In this document: positions 5,559 to 6,464 of the stretch, in pieces
Layout: each line of letters begins with the position of its first letter
Position numbering within the stretch: the first letter of the stretch is position 1
Source: Chloroflexota bacterium
GTDB taxonomy: Bacteria; Chloroflexota; Limnocylindria; Limnocylindrales; CSP1-4
Assembly: GCA_021815005.1 (NCBI GenBank)
Contig: JAKAHL010000119.1
Span: 1 to 6,464 of the forward strand
DNA length: 6,464 nt
Direction of reading: 5' to 3'
The notes under the pieces: generated by a model
What the model was told of the DNA's origin: nothing
Database searches by the model: none
The model's input: only the letters and a program-made list of their open reading frames with translations
Program-made: the position numbers and the translations under genes

Positions 5559-6425
5559 ATGCCCGACGCGCCCGAGCCGACCGACGCGCCCGAGCCGACC
5601 GGCGATCCCGAGCCGACCGACGCGCCCGAGCCGACCGGCGATCCCGAGGCCGGCCGCGATCTGGCCGGCCTGCTGGGCGTGCTGGCCGGCGGGCCGCCGG
5701 AGGTCGCCCGCGAGCGGATCGCCCTCGCCCTGCGACGGGCGCTGACGCTGCGCATCTTCACCGACGACCGGGTGCCGTCGGAGCGCTGGCTGGCCGACGC
5801 GTTCGGCGTCAGCCGGATCACGGTCCGCCAGGCGCTCGGCCTGCTCCGCGACCAGGGGATGGTCCGCTCGGGAGGCTCGCGCCGGGCGGGGATGGTGTCC
5901 CTGCCGCGCAGCACCTCCGATCCGTCCGCCCCCACGGCCCTGCTCGCCGGCGCCATGCGCGACATCGCGGACATCATGGTGTTCCGGGCCGTGGTGGAGT
6001 CCGAGATCGCGCGGCTCGCCGCCACCCGCGCGGACGCGGCGCTGACGGGTCGGCTCCGCGCCTCGGTCGCGGCGCTCGAGGAGGCCCCGGACCCCACGGC
6101 GTTCCGGCGCGCCGACTCCGAGTTCCACCTGGCGCTGGCCAGGGCGTGCGGCAACCAGCGGCTGATGGGCGCCGTCCTCGTTGCCCGAGCGGACCTGCTG
6201 CGCTGGCGGGACCTGCTGCCGATGCCCGACGACGTGGCCGAGAACCTCGCCGAGCACGGGCGGATCGTGGCCGCGATCGAGGCGGGCGACGGCGACGCCG
6301 CGGCGGCCGCCATGGCCGAGCACCTGAGCGGGACGCTCGCGTCGTTCGAGACCCACGTGCGCGGGATGGCGTCTGTCGCGGGGGACGCGACACTCCCCGC
6401 GGCCACGGCCGATCCCCGCCCGTGA
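5559..6425 (+). CDS. GntR-family transcriptional regulator, FadR/FCD subfamily
   Basis: 288 aa from ATG 5559, six bases after the glutamine-synthetase-like gene and without a clear Shine-Dalgarno, so probably coupled to it. A winged helix spans about 50-115. It includes VPSERWLADAFGVSRITVRQ (72-91), with recognition-helix residues SRITVRQAL, and the wing at 104-115. A helical FCD ligand domain follows at about 133-265. Its four metal ligands are present: Asp186 and His190 in DSEFH, His233 in EHGRI and His255 in AEHLSG, so it probably binds a metal with a small organic acid. Residues 1-31 are a DAPEPT/GDPEPT repeat, and the C-terminal 20 residues are Ala/Pro-rich. The extra ends make it longer than the usual 220-250 aa. 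The next in-frame start that could replace ATG 5559 is GTG at Val41. It likely controls the preceding enzyme gene and the genes to the right. Confidence 0.92.
   Translation: MPDAPEPTDAPEPTGDPEPTDAPEPTGDPEAGRDLAGLLGVLAGGPPEVARERIALALRRALTLRIFTDDRVPSERWLADAFGVSRITVRQALGLLRDQGMVRSGGSRRAGMVSLPRSTSDPSAPTALLAGAMRDIADIMVFRAVVESEIARLAATRADAALTGRLRASVAALEEAPDPTAFRRADSEFHLALARACGNQRLMGAVLVARADLLRWRDLLPMPDDVAENLAEHGRIVAAIEAGDGDAAAAAMAEHLSGTLASFETHVRGMASVAGDATLPAATADPRP
5565..5648 (+). repeat. 18-bp tandem repeat (4.7 units) encoding a Pro/Glu-rich N-terminus
   Basis: Units lie at 5565-5582, 5583-5600, 5601-5618, 5619-5636 and a partial one at 5637-5648. Units 1, 2 and 4 are identical and encode DAPEPT. 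Units 3 and 5 begin GGCGAT and encode GDPEPT (the last cut short), so units 2-5 also read as a 36-bp repeat. Every unit is six codons, so unit number can change without a frameshift. The near-perfect identity at DNA level, synonymous sites included, points to recent duplication. Confidence 0.9.
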
Positions 6426-6428
6426 CCG

Positions 6429-6455
6429 AATTGGTCTGCGGATAGCCCATTGACA
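6429..6455 (+). promoter_or_regulatory. Consensus -35 box with an imperfect dyad after the regulator gene
   Basis: TTGACA at 6450-6455 is a perfect -35 hexamer; its -10 would fall beyond the window. AATTGG (6429-6434) and CCCATT (6446-6451) form an imperfect inverted repeat, five of six matching, that overlaps the hexamer. FCD regulators bind short dyads often containing TGGT/ACCA, and TTGGTC here resembles a half-site. The composition is locally AT-richer than the genes. The -35 is the firmer observation, and the operator reading is weak. Confidence 0.4.
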
Positions 6456-6464
6456 CCCGTGGCG

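Noticed and set aside
3735..6356. An 873-codon open frame on the - strand, antisense to the thioesterase, glutamine-synthetase-like and regulator genes.
   Set aside because: Stop codons are rare in very GC-rich DNA, and this frame mirrors three well-supported + strand genes. Its translation is low-complexity Arg/Gly/His-rich with no recognisable domain.

Overview
The window is one contiguous, very GC-rich stretch of bacterial chromosome in which every supported gene lies on the + strand. No RNA gene, insertion sequence, CRISPR array, origin or phage module is visible. Several features suggest a high-GC Chloroflexota lineage (Limnocylindria-like) or a deep actinobacterial lineage: GTG and TTG starts, GTGA/TGATG gene overlaps, a TANNNT -10 element placed directly before an ATG, Ala/Pro/Lys-rich disordered protein tails, and a delta' gene just downstream of a protein with a basic TopA-like tail. 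This placement is inference from style and gene content; no marker gene in the window settles it.

Layout, left to right. (1) 3-206 is the last 67 codons of a gene entering from the left, a low-complexity basic tail compatible with DNA topoisomerase I. (2) 235-1437 encodes the clamp-loader delta' subunit (holB), with an intact Walker A motif, a four-cysteine zinc module and an unusual Ala/Glu/Lys-rich linker. (3) 1434-1742 encodes acylphosphatase, overlapping holB by a GTGA junction. (4) 1743-1934 is non-coding. (5) 1935-2192 encodes an unrecognised 85-aa protein. (6) From a probable leaderless promoter at 2221-2250 runs a compact three-gene set: an acidic 99-aa unknown (2257-2556), a 228-aa protein that I read as an undescribed PD-(D/E)XK-type nuclease fold (2556-3242), and a double-hotdog acyl-ACP/acyl-CoA thioesterase (3239-4036). 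Adjacent genes in the set overlap by 1-4 bases. (7) 4037-4193 is a promoter region with an extended -10 element and a strong Shine-Dalgarno sequence. (8) 4194-5552 encodes a glutamine synthetase superfamily enzyme of the divergent (FluG/PuuA-like) kind, and 5559-6425 a GntR/FadR-type (FCD) regulator with a tandem-repeat Pro/Glu N-terminus, six bases apart. (9) The last 39 bases hold a perfect TTGACA -35 hexamer pointing out of the window.

Functionally there are three units: a housekeeping replication block (upstream tail, holB, acyP), a coupled block of unknowns ending in a thioesterase, and a likely nitrogen or amine-metabolism operon (glutamine-synthetase-like enzyme plus its FCD regulator) that probably continues into, or controls, genes to the right. 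The most novel-looking item is the acidic small protein / PD-(D/E)XK-like pair. The sequence does not prove any defence or toxin system.
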